NCBI GenBank assembly: GCA_025526935.1
Contig: JAHLKD010000086.1
Span: 171,370 to 235,369 of the forward strand
Origin: Cladochytrium replicatum
Taxonomy: Eukaryota > Chytridiomycota > Chytridiomycetes > Cladochytriales > Cladochytriaceae
Length of the DNA: 64,000 nt
Direction: 5' to 3'
In this document: piece by piece, positions 20,524 to 32,800 of the stretch
Numbering within the stretch: the stretch's first letter is position 1
How the letters are laid out: each line of letters begins with the position of its first letter
Program-made: the position numbers and the translations under genes
Notes under the pieces: model-generated
Database searches by the model: none
What the model saw: the letters and a program-made list of their open reading frames with translations, nothing else
Told to the model about the DNA's origin: nothing

Positions 20524-21312
20524 GAGCATTGGAAACAATGTATACACAGACTTTACGCAACCAAATTCAATCCAAAATACACAGCGCCATTGCGCTCCCG
20601 AGCACACAGCACAGAGTACAGAGTGTAGTGATTGGATTGGATCCTATCTTCACAGTTATATATAACCAGTGGATCGCATTGTTTTTCTCATGTTTTCTCA
20701 TCGGGTCCAAAGGGTGTGCCTGCACGCACCACACCATTGTAATGAGGCTGGACCCAGGGCAAAATATGAGCCACTTCTGGCTAATGCAGTGAGAGTTAAT
20801 CAGTTTTGAGTGATTCAGTTCTGGGATTGCTTTGGACTTGCTTGTGCATTTTATTTTGGGCTCGAGCGGATACCTTTGTTGGACAGATGGACGGTGCACA
20901 GAATCTATTTAACCAATCCCCCCTTGTTTCTCTGTGCTCTAACCTCAATCAACCTCACAGTCTACAAAGGACTCAACACAGTGGACCTCATACAATTTGA
21001 GCGAAAATACGATTTGCGCGAAAACACGATTTGAGCGAAAACACCGCCAGGTTAGTGGGTCATAGACACGAGTGCAAATTTTGCACCTTAAGGAGTCCAA
21101 ATTGATCGAGCTATTGTATACCACTGAAACCTGAAGGAGGATACCGCCTGAACCAACTGACCGAGAGACAAGATCTGGACGTCCACCAACATTCTTCGAA
21201 GCACTCTTCGGAACCTCTGAATGCGAGAGTTCTGAACCTGAGGCTAAAGCCGAAGTTGAATTCAAATAATTCCCCACGTCTGTGAGCACATTGCAAGCCG
21301 ACGAACCAGTTA
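20524..21312. other. Intergenic, no supported gene
   Basis: Overlapping short frames on both strands. The region may include decayed 5' sequence of the Copia element, but no LTR matching the 3' candidate was found. Confidence 0.4.
20994..21045. repeat. Three tandem copies of a 17-bp unit (gatttgagcgaaaacac type)
   Basis: Consecutive variants of atttg(a/c)gcgaaaa(t/c)ac in direct orientation. The role is unknown. Confidence 0.65.
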
Positions 21313-23800
21313 TTGTCGAAGAGTAACCAGCTACTAGACACCGAACCTGCAGCTTATCACAATTCATCAATTGAGGACCCACTTCAGACAAAGAGAAGCC
21401 TAACGCTGAAGCAAACGAAGAAGTCAAAGTTACTGTTACGACTGCTATCGTTGAACATATTGCCATACCTCTTTTTATGTATGGCCGATGCTGGTGAATC
21501 TTCTCGTGCACGGGCTCTGCCGAAGCTTGATGCGACAGCGACCAGTTTTCCTGTCTGGCAATTCTGGTTCCTACAGTGGCTTGAGTTGCAAGATCTCAGG
21601 GCGACAATTAAGAATGACTTTTATGTGACAGCTCCAGATGGGAGTAAGAGTAATCGCAAGGCGTTTGCGGGATTGGTGGAGGCACTACCTGACAAAATGG
21701 TTCAGCGTATGCTGGACATAACAGCCATGAAGGATGCCTGGAAGCGTATCGTGGTTGCACACCTTGCAAAGACAGATGTCACAGTTGCGATGCTGACCAG
21801 GGAACCTGCTGTAGGCAAGAAGAAATCGCATGAGACATGTGCTGCGTTCTGTCAGAGGGCCAGAGGGATCGCTCAATGGTTGAACGCGGTCTGCACTGTC
21901 ACTTTAACAACCATACAAATGCCACACTACTACATAACAGACAGACTGGAGACGTCCAGGAGTTCTTGATGCAGGATGTGGAGAGACCTGTCGGTTATAA
22001 TTGTTAAGTCGATAACAATCATTTACTCGGAAATATGTATTTATGATGGTGGAAACACGTACTTACATGTCTTCTATGTTGTTATCACATATGGTAATAT
22101 TCCTTATAGTACACAATACTTCAGTCCAAGGATTTTTTGTTCCTGTTTAGGAACGAAGATTCTATTGTCTGATTGAAGCACTATTTACTTATTGGGAACA
22201 GTGGTTTAGTAATCAAGCCATGCTACCATATAAGAGTATGCAACGCTGATTGAATGGCGTGTATGTCTCAGGATCAACTCTACTCAATCACGTTCGAACG
22301 AAGTTTACCCTACTCCAACTACTCCGATTCACCACAACGTTCTACGCATCAAAATCCTATCGTGTCGTCGGAGCGCGCAAGATCAAGCAACTGGTCAAGA
22401 CATTCGGCCCCAGTATCTTCTCGGCACTCCTGTTAAAGTCCAACCTCAGCAAGGACACGGTTGTGGCGCGCCGTTAAGCACGGTTTTCGGCATGGCCATA
22501 TTGCAAATGGCCAAGGGCAAAGTTCTGACTCATCCTCAGTACCTTCACCAGCCCGCGGCTCCTATCCAGCAACAGCAACAACCGGTTCAGCACACGACTC
22601 CGACAGATCCCTCGATCACTTCCTTTGGCTGTGTTACGGTCGTCCATGCAGCGTTCGCCAACATCGCCTCCACCTCCAACATTGGGCTGGTTCCTCGACA
22701 GCGGCGCTACCAGTCACATCTGCAAGGATCGATCGGCTTTCTATGATCTGAAAAACATCGACCCTGTTCCGATTCTGGTCGGCAACAACGAGACGGTCGT
22801 GGCTCGTCTGCAAGGAGCTGTTTAGTTCTTGATCGCACCCGATGGGATACCGCACGCCGTTACTCACCGATTTCTTGTATGCCCCAAGTTTCTCCAACAA
22901 TCTGTCTCGGTCAGCGCATCTTACTGCGGTATGCCCCAAGTTTCTCCCACAATATGGTCTCGATCAGCCCATCTTACTGAAGCCGGGTGCTTACCACAGA
23001 TCCTGTAGTGAGCGTAAATGCAGTCTGCGATGTTGCACTGCTACTCGCAGCGGTTGACAATCCAGCGGTGAGAAGAGCGGCGGTCGTCGATTGCCTTTCT
23101 GAAGCTGTCGTTTCCTGTACCCTATCGTATCCGACGGGTCATGGGTGAGAACTTCCTTCACGCCGCAAAAGCGACCTCGCGTTCTGTGGCGGCTCTCCGG
23201 TCTCGACCATTTCCTACCTGCCCCCGTCCAACTCCGCCCTTCTCGCTTCTACACCTGGGCGACCCTGGCAGCGCTCTCCGCTCGATCCGGCATGCTCGCA
23301 CTGAACTCGGCATTCGCTGCGAGAAACCTACCAGCATTGCGATCTACAAAGACAGCCAGGCTTGCATTGCTCATCTGAAAGATCCCAACGGAACGTGGCC
23401 GAACAAAAGCACATTGATATTCGGCTTTACCTTCGCCCACTCTAGTTTCCCTTGCTCAAAGTTTGGAATGATTTGATAATATATAGTGTTTTGTTTCTTT
23501 ATTTGGGTTCTGCGCTGATGTGTGAAAGGGGGAGTTGTTGTTTATCCAGCACTTTGTTTTCTTATTTTCTTATTTCACAAATCGTTGCAAGTTTTCTTTA
23601 ATGGATTCCTTTCTTGTTTTCATGGATTGTTTTCTGTCTTCGATCTTGTTTTCTTGTTTCAAACTCACTTAAGCGATCTTCCCCTTTCATCTTTTCTTCC
23701 TGATCCGGATTTGTAACTTTTCTCCACAACAAACACCTTGTTTGTTCCCGAACAGAACTGAATCAAATTCAAAATATAATTCTAGAATAATAAATTCAAA
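21313..23800 (+). mobile_element. Decayed, internally deleted Ty1/Copia element
   Basis: Plus-strand remnants appear in Copia order. A gag-like frame (21481-21969, MADAGESSRARALPKLDATA, then FPVWQFWFLQWLE and TAMKDAWKRIV) is followed by a protease with WFLDSGATSHICKDRSAFYD (22683-22745), the aspartic DSGA signature in the Copia context. An RNase H piece has SIAIYKDSQACIAHLKDP (about 23332-23390). Integrase and most of reverse transcriptase are absent, so about 3 kb is deleted. Frames are broken by stops. A purine tract (gaaagggggag, 23525-23535) just before a T-rich stretch fits a polypurine tract and the start of a 3' LTR (about 23535-23800). No matching 5' LTR was found. Confidence 0.75.
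22867..22978. repeat. Tandem duplication of a roughly 55-bp segment inside the Copia relic
   Basis: A block starting tatgccccaagtttctcc and ending gcatcttactg is repeated once immediately, with a few differences. Confidence 0.7.
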
Positions 23801-23880
23801 AAAAAAATCGAAAAAATCACCTCTTTTTGATCACGGCGACATCGTCGACATCGCTGTGAGAGAGCCGACTGGAACACAAC

Positions 23881-25759
23881 ATGGCAGACACAGACTACAA
23901 GGTAACCAACCAGACGAAATGAATCTATCCTGTTACCGTACACCCGTCTCATAATGTCTACTTCCGTGGTCGCGGCGAATTTGTGGTGGTGGCGACTGGC
24001 AGTCTCTAACCACGGCTCTCGTTCCCGGCCTCAAGGTCGCACAGCTGAAAGACGTGCTGAAGCGACTGCACCTCAAAGTCTCGGGGAACAAGCCTGACTT
24101 GCAGGACAGGCTCATCTACTTTATTGACCACACCCACCATGAAAACCCCTCTCACATCCACCACATTGCCGCCCTCGTGAGGGCCATCAGCGCTGGGTAA
24201 TTAGCAAAAGGTTTACGCGCGTAGGGAAAGAGTGACCTTGGACCTTCTCTTTTTTTCGTTTTCACAACGGTAGACAAAAAGACTATGCGTATTCTCCGCT
24301 GCCTACTCCGACACCCACGCCCTCCGTCCCGCCAGGTCGACCCACGCCACCGCCGAACGCTCCGGGATTCCATGCAGGCGGGACGACGACGATGCATTTG
24401 CCGATGGCGATGTTGGCGAGCGGGAGGCCGATGCCGTTGGGTGGAGTCACGAACGGGGTGAATGGGACCCACAGACCGAATGTCGCCTATGCGTTTCGAC
24501 CGTCGCCGTTCTACACCGTTGCAAAGAGACTGAGCCATCCCGTTCAAATCGATGGTGAGAAATATGGGGAGGCGATTTTTCTGGCAAGAGTGTTAATGTT
24601 AACCTCGTTTCCCTTTTTTTTTAAAAAAAAGACAAGGTGTCGACGGCGCGATTCTATAGGTTTGAATTCAAAGCGCCGTCGCTGCCGCTTGCAAAGGACC
24701 AGGCGGTATGTTTCTTTATGGGCGTGGTTCCTCCGACGGCTACGGGTGCGGTGGAGTTGGAGTACCCCATCACCTCGAGGGACCGGACGCACCCGCACGG
24801 CCACTTTTCAGTCTATGTGAGCGCGGAGATGGTTGCGCAGCATTATGTGGACAAGTGCAAAGGAGTCAAAGGGAAAGTCGGGACGGCGAAACCTGTGGAT
24901 ATATCGTCGTATTTGAGGAGGGGGGACGTGTCGGAGAGGCTGGAGATACGGTTTGATGAGATTCAACAACACAAGGTGAGGGCGGGGGGAGAAGCGAGAA
25001 AGGGTTGAAGGTGTGAGCTGACAACTTTTTTGTGGATTTACAAGCGATATTACCTTGCGGTACAGCTTATTTCAAAGCGGAAGGTCTCGGATGTCGTGAG
25101 TCAAATACGGGCGGACAAGTTTGTGGCAAAGGACGACATCCTCAATCGATGTGAGCCAGCAACCTACATTATTGTTTGTATGTGCTTACGGGTATCTAGT
25201 GAAAGCGAAGCAGGGACACACGGACTCGGATGATGTGATTCCAACTGCGGTCTCGGTATCGCTGAAAGACCCGTTTTCGCGATTGCGGATACAGACGCCT
25301 GCTCGGTCGTTGGACTGTACGCATATACAGTGCTTTGATCTCGCGACGTTTTTCGAGATGATGGAAGTACTTCCGACGTGGGATTGCCCCGGGTGCAATC
25401 GCAAAGTGAAGTGGGAAACCATCATCGTCGACGGGTACAAAGACTAGAGATGTATTTCCATTTTCATAGCTAAACAGTTTATTCTTGTGCAGGTACTTTC
25501 AAGATATTTTGAACAATGTCCCGCCATCAGCGGATACAGTAGAAATCGACCCTGTGACGTATGAGTATAAAGTCACATCATCGGCATCAGAAGAACCGGA
25601 CGACTCTGATGACGATGACGATATGAGAGCACCGCCCCCACCGAAGCAGCACCCGGCCAAATCCCATAGTGAGAATAGTGGAGGAGGGGATAGGCGGGCG
25701 ACGCATGGGATGAGCGTGATTGATCTGACAGATGACTCTGACGAAGAGAGGCAGAGGGT

Positions 25760-25800
<41 letters not shown>

Positions 25801-26528
25801 CACAAGCACCACCGCCAACACCTAACGTCCAGTTAGCAACACCACAACAAGCTTCACAGGCACCCATTCAACTACCACATCTTACACTGTCGCCACATCA
25901 TCCGCCATTGCACCACCCGACACCAGCACACCACCCATTCTCTAACGCACAGCACGCAAATGCACAGCACCACGCTCTTCATTATCCACTGCCATCGATG
26001 CCGCCACTGGTATCACTCGCGCAGCACCTTTCACACTCACATTCCCCGCAATCGCACATGACGGTTCCGCCAGCACACATTTCCACATCAGGGTCGGGGA
26101 CGGAGTCACCGGTCGGATCGACAAGTTCGCGTGGGCCGGGGACACCGCGGTTTTCAGTGGGAGGACCGTCGGCGGCAGCTCTGAGCAGTCTCCTGCACGC
26201 GCACCACCACCAGCCGTACGCATTGGCGAGCCACCACCATCGAGGGCAAGGAATAGGAGTGGTTTCGCAGGGCCATTCACCGGCGCAGTACGGGTACGGT
26301 CGACAGGGGTGGGCGACGATGGGCAGCAGTGGGCCATGGGCGGATCAGCATGCGCATGGGCAAGGACAAGGGGACGTGGTTCATGATAATATGGGATCGC
26401 TGTTGATGCATTCACATTCACATTCACAGCAGACACAGCAAGATTCGCTGAGAGGAGAGATGAATGTGATCGAAGGGGAAACAGGGATTGGAGAGCTGGG
26501 CGACTTTAGCGGGGGGCCGTGGTATTGA
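23881..26528 (+). CDS. Siz/PIAS-type SUMO E3 ligase (SAP, PINIT, SP-RING, SIM)
   Basis: Transfers SUMO from Ubc9 to nuclear targets. Seven exons join in frame with GT-AG introns: 23881-23901, 24003-24196, 24274-24554, 24632-24975, 25045-25150, 25200-25434, 25493-26528, giving 738 aa. SAP domain at residues about 8-72 (LKVAQLKDVLKRLHLKVSGN). PINIT domain at about 165-300, with ARFYRFEFK. SP-RING at about 350-400: CTHIQCFDLATFFEMM, then WDCPGCNRKVKWE, zinc ligands C, H, C and C in place. An SUMO-interacting motif (SVIDLTDDSDEE, about residue 465) is followed by a 15-residue polyglutamine run and a long His/Ser/Pro-rich tail. The 21-nt first exon is supported by phase but is the least certain part. 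Confidence 0.93.
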
Positions 26529-26848
26529 GTGACCGCTCGCTGGGTCACCGTATTGCAGTAACCCTACTAACCCTGAGCGCACAGCAACAACAACCAACCC
26601 TAGCCACCCCCCCCCCCCCCCGCAACAATACACACAAACGCCAACCCTACCACCCGCCAACAACCCACACTTCACACTTGCAGCTTCTATCTAATACACG
26701 TTCGTTTTCGCACCCCCTTCATCACGTGCCCCTCCCTTTTGCTAGGAGTGTGTTGTTGCTGTTGCGTTCAGTGTACGTATCAGACCCGCTTGGCGTTGGC
26801 GTTGGCGTTGGCTCATCTGTGCTAGGAGGACCTCTCGCTTACCTCGCC
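26529..26848. promoter_or_regulatory. Intergenic region between SUMO ligase and Furry gene, likely Furry promoter
   Basis: Contains a 14-C homopolymer run (about 26607-26620) and CA-rich sequence. No defined promoter element could be assigned. Confidence 0.3.
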
Positions 26849-29800
26849 ATGTACCGCCCTTCCGTGCTGGGAAACTCGCACAAGGATCCCCAGGAGGTAT
26901 ATACATTCCATTTTGTGTTGCCCAGCACCACGACTCATTGCACCGTTGCAGGCCTACCTGACCAAATTGCGCAAAACTATCCTAGAACTCCATCAGAGGA
27001 AGGAGCTCGCCATTCGTGACGAAAACTATGCCCTCGCCGACGAGACAAAGCAAAAGATGCAGGACCTGAAGGTCCAGGTCGTCAAGATGGAGCACCAGCT
27101 CAACGCTGACGTCCTCGTCTCGTGCCTCACTCAGTGGCTCGTCGACCTGGCTGACGCTGTCTCAAACATCCTCGCCGGTATCTCCCCAGTCACTGCCTCC
27201 CCTGGGAGGTCTTACACCTCGCTGTCCATCAATGGCAGGGCGGTGCCCATCCCAGTCGACTTCCCGCTCGCTGAACCGTTCCATACGAGAATCATCGATC
27301 TGATCGAGGAAACCCCCATGGAGTACCACGACTCGTTGCTGAGGGCCATTGCCGTCGCCTTGCCGCAGGATTTGCCCGACCTGCCAAAGTCGCCGTACGG
27401 CTGGGACTCGTACGCGAGGCGGATCGTGGGCCTGCCCAAGACAGGCGATGTCGTGGACTTGGTGGTACGTCGAGATATCGCATGGCACTCGCATACAGAC
27501 TCCATTTCCTTTTTTTTCAGAAATCTGCGTTTACGCTTGGTTTGGCTGACATGGCCATGAAGATGACCCAGAACCTGCAACCGAAAGTGATCAGGCGCGA
27601 GTCGATCGATCTGATCCTGCGCCATGCGTTCTTCTACGTCCGCACCACGCCGTCGTTGAGACGGATTTCGGCCGTTGCCGTCGCGTCCGGCCCGCCACCG
27701 TCGAACTCGACCCCACCGCCCTCGTTGAACCCGCTCGCTTCGTCCGCGAGCTCGCCGCCAAGCTCGCCGACCCTCTCGAAGCTCAAATTGCAGTCCACCG
27801 GACCCCCGCCCGTCCCGTCGACGCGGTCCACGGTCGCGGAGCTGGACGTGAGGTTCTTTGAAGCCATCATGCTCCGATGGAGCATCGTGGTCGGCGACGT
27901 GGCGCTGCATGACCGCACCGACATCATTGCCAACATCAACGCCGTGATTCTGCCGGAGAGCGCCATGCTGCTTGCCGCCGCGTACGGGCAGGGGGTCCCT
28001 CCCGTCTCGGGAACGGGGACCGTGAACCGACGCACGGGTGCCGCGCTCGCCCCTACATCGCCCGCGGCGCTCCCGCCCGCCTCGCACGAGGAGATCATCG
28101 CGACGCTGAGCGTGACGCGGTATGTTTCGGGCAAGATTGCGAGGGAGACGCAGGCGCGGCAGATGACGGAGCTGATTAGAGATTACTGTGGTCTCTTTGA
28201 CCGGGTGAAGAAGACGGCGGTCAGGGTCGCGATCATCGTTGCCCTGGAGAGGTTGGTGCAGCCGCTGGATTACAGTGCGCCGAGCCAGATCGAGCCGTGG
28301 GAGACCCCACTTATCAATGAGGTGAGAGACACACATTTGACAAAATTTACGTCTCTACACCAATATGGACTGGTGGGCACCTACACCAACGAGACGTACC
28401 CAACCCCGCCGCCCGCCGTGCGGATGTTTTTTGACTACACTAGGGTTAGTTGAGTCGTTTCTGATCCTTTTTTTCGTTTTTTGTTGCCTAGATTGTGGAA
28501 CTCCATAAGCGAGCAAAGAAGTGGGCACAGTCGGAAGACTTGCGTGGTGCCGCGCTGCGACTTGTTGCCATCATCCTTGTCAACTCAAAGATTGACTACT
28601 TTGGCAAAAACATTGAGACTTACCTCAGGGAAGATCTCTGCGGAAAGACAAAGATCAAGCCGTACATTTACGACTGTCTGCTCCAGCTGCTGCGTGGGCG
28701 GTACTACCTGGACACGTTGCTCCACGCCCGTCAGAGGGTCAACGGAACGTTCAACATCTCCGAAGCGTATGCGTTTGTGACCCGGCCCCTCGGCGAGGAA
28801 GCTTCTGACGAAGTCGTGAAGCGTCTGCGTGAGATTGCGGACCTGCTCTTTGTGAGACGAAAGGGTCCCATAGGAGAGGAGAACCTCGACACGTGCGCGG
28901 AGATCGTGGTGCAGATGGCGGTGCACAACCTGGACATCACGCTGCGACTGATGCAGCACCTCTTCCACGCCGCGACGAACGCGAACGCGGAGGGCAACAC
29001 CGAGGTGCTGTACGTTGTGCTCCGTGCGCTGCGGACCGTCGTGGACGCTTCGGAGAGCGGGTTTGCGGGCACCGCGGAGCGGGCGGCGTATCTCGCGGAG
29101 CAGGCGTTCGAATTTGCGCCGCGGATCGTGCAGATCCTGGCGCTGTGCGAGCATCATGTGGGGATGAACGTGTTTGGGCGGGCCGGGAGGGTGGTCGAGC
29201 CGCCGTCGTGGTGGGAAGGGAAGGTGAAGAACGCGCTTGCGGCTGCGGAGGCGGCGAAGCCCGGGGGACTTGGGGTCAGCAGTGGCGGGAACGAGGAGGG
29301 GGTGTATACGGGGCGACAGCCTGGAGACGACATCGTGTCGATGCTTGGGGATGGGGTTGAGAGGATGCGGTTCGAGGATGGGGACGAGCAGTTGAACTCG
29401 TTGCTTGGGATACGGAGGGGGAGTGTGGGGACCGTGAGGACGGATGCGGGGTCGTTGGTTGGGAGTGTGGCGGAAGCGCCTGCTGCCGCTGCCGGGGCGG
29501 GTGCGGTGAAGGGCACGGATGGGGAGAGCATTTATGCAATGAACAGCAAGGTTGTGAGTGCGGTGACGGAATGGTATAAAGGCGTCGGGGTGAATCTGCA
29601 AGGGGATGTAGCGAGCAAGTTGGTTGAGACGACGAGTCTTGTGGATCCGGCGCAGTCGAACCGGTTCAAGAAGGGGGATGCGCTGAAGGGGGAGCAGGCG
29701 ATGCTGGTGAAGCTTTTGAAGGAGGCGTTGAGGATTGTGCCGTGCATGCCGGTGCCGGCGCTCGTTGCGGGAGAGTTGTTTGTGGGGATGTATGTGGTGC

Positions 29801-32800
29801 ATTGCAACGAGAGCGTTGCGTACGAGGCCGGGCTTGCGATCCAGAAGATCTTTTTCCGATACCCGGACACGAGGATCAGGTGAGTGATGGAATGGAGCTG
29901 AACCGAGCAACGACTAACGCGGGGTGTGTGTGGGTAGTGTTGTGAACGGGTTCCTGAACTACATCAAGACGACGCCGTTCCAGGACGACATCACTATGAC
30001 GACTGTGCTCACGCACATGTCGACGCTCCTGCGCGTCTGGACGCAGGTCGAGAAGCCTTTGCGCCACCTCGACAACACGGCAGCGTTGAACGCGGTTGCA
30101 ATGACCGGGCTTCCGATCCCGCCGCAGATCGACCGCAACGCGCTGTACAAGGTGTCGTGCAAGCTCGACGGATGCATGCTCGTCATGCTTGCGCGACCGA
30201 ACGCGGTGCTGAGGCACCGGGTGCTTGAGATCCTGAAGGACTTTAACGGTCTGCTCGAGGAGCAAGGGATTTTGGAGGCTTTGGATGCACCCACACTCCG
30301 GACCATAATGCTTGTGCAGGGACGACACGTGTCTCGGCACGGCCTGTACGGGTTCATGGAGAAGGATCTGCATGGATACGCACTCGGGCCAAAAGTGACT
30401 GCCGGGTTGACGCTGCTTACGATCGAGGAAGTGGCGAAGAGCGAGGTGAACAGTTTGAACCGGTACTTTGTGGGGGAGCTAGCGAGGCTGTTTGCGAGGG
30501 ACGCGAGAGGCAAGGCGAGACGACATGCGGCCAAGTTCCTTGTGAGGTTGGCGCTGCCGTTGATGACGAGCGTGGCGAACATCGACGCGAGCTTTGTGAT
30601 GACTTACGGAAGCTTTTCGGCGCTTCTGTTTGCGCTTGCGGGCGTTCCGGTAAGAGGGTTCAAAAGATTTGTGGAACGAGCCGAGTGGGGTCGCTAATGG
30701 ACGGTTTTTTTTGGTACAGTTGAAATCTGAAATTCCGTTTGCATATGGATCTGTGACGGAAGCGGAAGGGTTACTCTTTGGGCAGTTCAAGTCGTTCCTT
30801 ACACCCGTAAGTTGGCAGTAATTTTGAAATGCTGAGAAGATGCACTAATAATTTTAGATCCTGAACTCGGATAATGCGTGGGAGATTAAAGCTGTCGTCC
30901 ACGCTGCCTACTTTGTGCATCCTTGTGTCGTGCAGCTTCTTCTCGTTCACCTTCTTCAGTGGTTCAACGAGATGCGACGTGGACCGGCGACACGCGCGTT
31001 GAACCCGCGCATGCCTGACAACGTCATGTACTTGCTGCGCTGCATGTCGAGTGCCCCGCAGTGGGAGCTTCTTGTGCGTGAGCCCAGCGTTTTCGGATCC
31101 AATGCGACGCTGACCGACATCGTGACCGAGTTCCTTCATTTCACGCAAAACCAGCTGTTCTCGGACCCCGGTACGACACTCCAGTCGTTCATCTCGGGTC
31201 CCGTCTACCGCTTAAAGTCTGCGATCCATTTCTGCGTGCTTGTTGAGCGACTTGCGGAGGGCGTTGCGCCCCTGCATGGTCAGTGGGATGTGATGCGAGG
31301 ACAGGTTCCGGATGACTCGGCGATGCAGAACGGGGTCAATGGTGAGGCGATGCCGAGGCTGCCTCCGGGCTATTGGAACACGCGGTCGCGACGTGCGATT
31401 TTGCAGAGTCTGAAGGATTGGTATAATGCTGCACAGGATGCCATTGTTACAGTCCAAGCTTCGGGTGCGGGAGGCGACCCGACGTTCAGCAACGTAAACT
31501 ACGCGTTGGGAACTTCATTCAACCCGTTGATTAGCGCAACGAATGGAAGCATGTCGGGAACTTCGTCTACTGCTGATCGTGGGAAGATATTGTACTCTCT
31601 GCACCGACTTGTTGGGAAAATCGGGCAAGCTGCCGAGAAGCTGTTTTCTGTGGGCGATCCCTTCGATATTCCTGAGGGCATGAACGGCGATGGAGGAGTC
31701 GGGCCCAGTGCGGGAGTTGCCCCGGATATTCTGACATGGATGGCGCGACTTCAGAGCAACGGCTACAGCGTCATTATCCCGACGCTGTTGTACCAGTATG
31801 AGACGGTTCTGGGCACGGTGCTGGCGCATTCGTACACGGGACGAAGCGAGTTCCCGATGGTTTTCAGCGACGCTGTGTTTGACCAGGTGCTTCCGAGGGT
31901 TTGGCTGGGACCGCAGATGTTCCTTGATGGAGTGGAGGGTCCTGATGGCGCGGGGATCAACGAGACTGCGGCGTACGCGAGCTCGGAGGAGTATATTGCG
32001 AGTATTCACGGGTTGCCGGAGAAGGCTGATGGCACAAAGAGTGGACTCCTTTTGCCGAACCTCGATGGAGAGTCCGCGAGCAAAATGCGGCAGCACATGG
32101 GAAGTCTGATATTCTTTGGTATGTGATGAAGCACATTTCTTTCTTTTTTTGCTAATCTATCATTTACTTTGACGATCATTGTTTTCCTTAGGTCTTTACA
32201 ACATGATGAATGTGAGCAAGATGGTGCGAAACAGAGCATTCCTCTTCGTTCGAGAGCTGTTCATCTTGTTCAACCCGGACCCGTCGGTGGATGTTGAATC
32301 GTTCTTTGCAAAGTACAGTGGGAGCTTCTACTCCAACGTTGGACACCGGCTCCGTCCGAAGATTCTTGAAATGTCGAAGCTGGCGTCGACGTTGTTCGCC
32401 GACGACGCGTCGACGTTCCTGTGGGAAGCTGTTCGATGCTCACGCAGTGTGCAGAAGGCGGAGAAGCCGTCCACGCTCCTCCCATCTCAACAATGGGTGC
32501 TCACTCTGATTCTCCCGTGGTGTCAGTATGTCAACTTTTCGAACGTGCAGGAGGACCCTGTGTTTGGAGAGTTCTATCGGTACTTGATGGATGCGGCGTT
32601 CTACAGGCCATCTCAACCAACGATGCCGTCGAAATTGGGCTTGCACGACGATACATTCGACGCACTGCAGCAGTGCTGGACTGAGATTATCGGGAACCGG
32701 GAGTACGGACTTGCCAACGCTTTGCTCGTGACGGAGACGCTGATCCACGTGTGCGGCAAGGTGGACAGGCTACGTGAGCAATCGCTTGCGCTTCTCTCGG

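Noticed and set aside
20945-21511. 188-codon minus-strand frame with a signal-peptide-like start
   Set aside because: It overlaps the Copia gag region on the opposite strand, has no recognised motif, and its composition looks like an antisense shadow.
27212-28336. 374-codon minus-strand frame, Arg/His/Gly-rich
   Set aside because: It lies antisense to well-supported Furry exons; its odd composition is the complement of GC-rich coding DNA.
28585-29910. 441-codon minus-strand frame
   Set aside because: Antisense shadow of Furry exon 4, Pro/His/Arg-rich, no motif.
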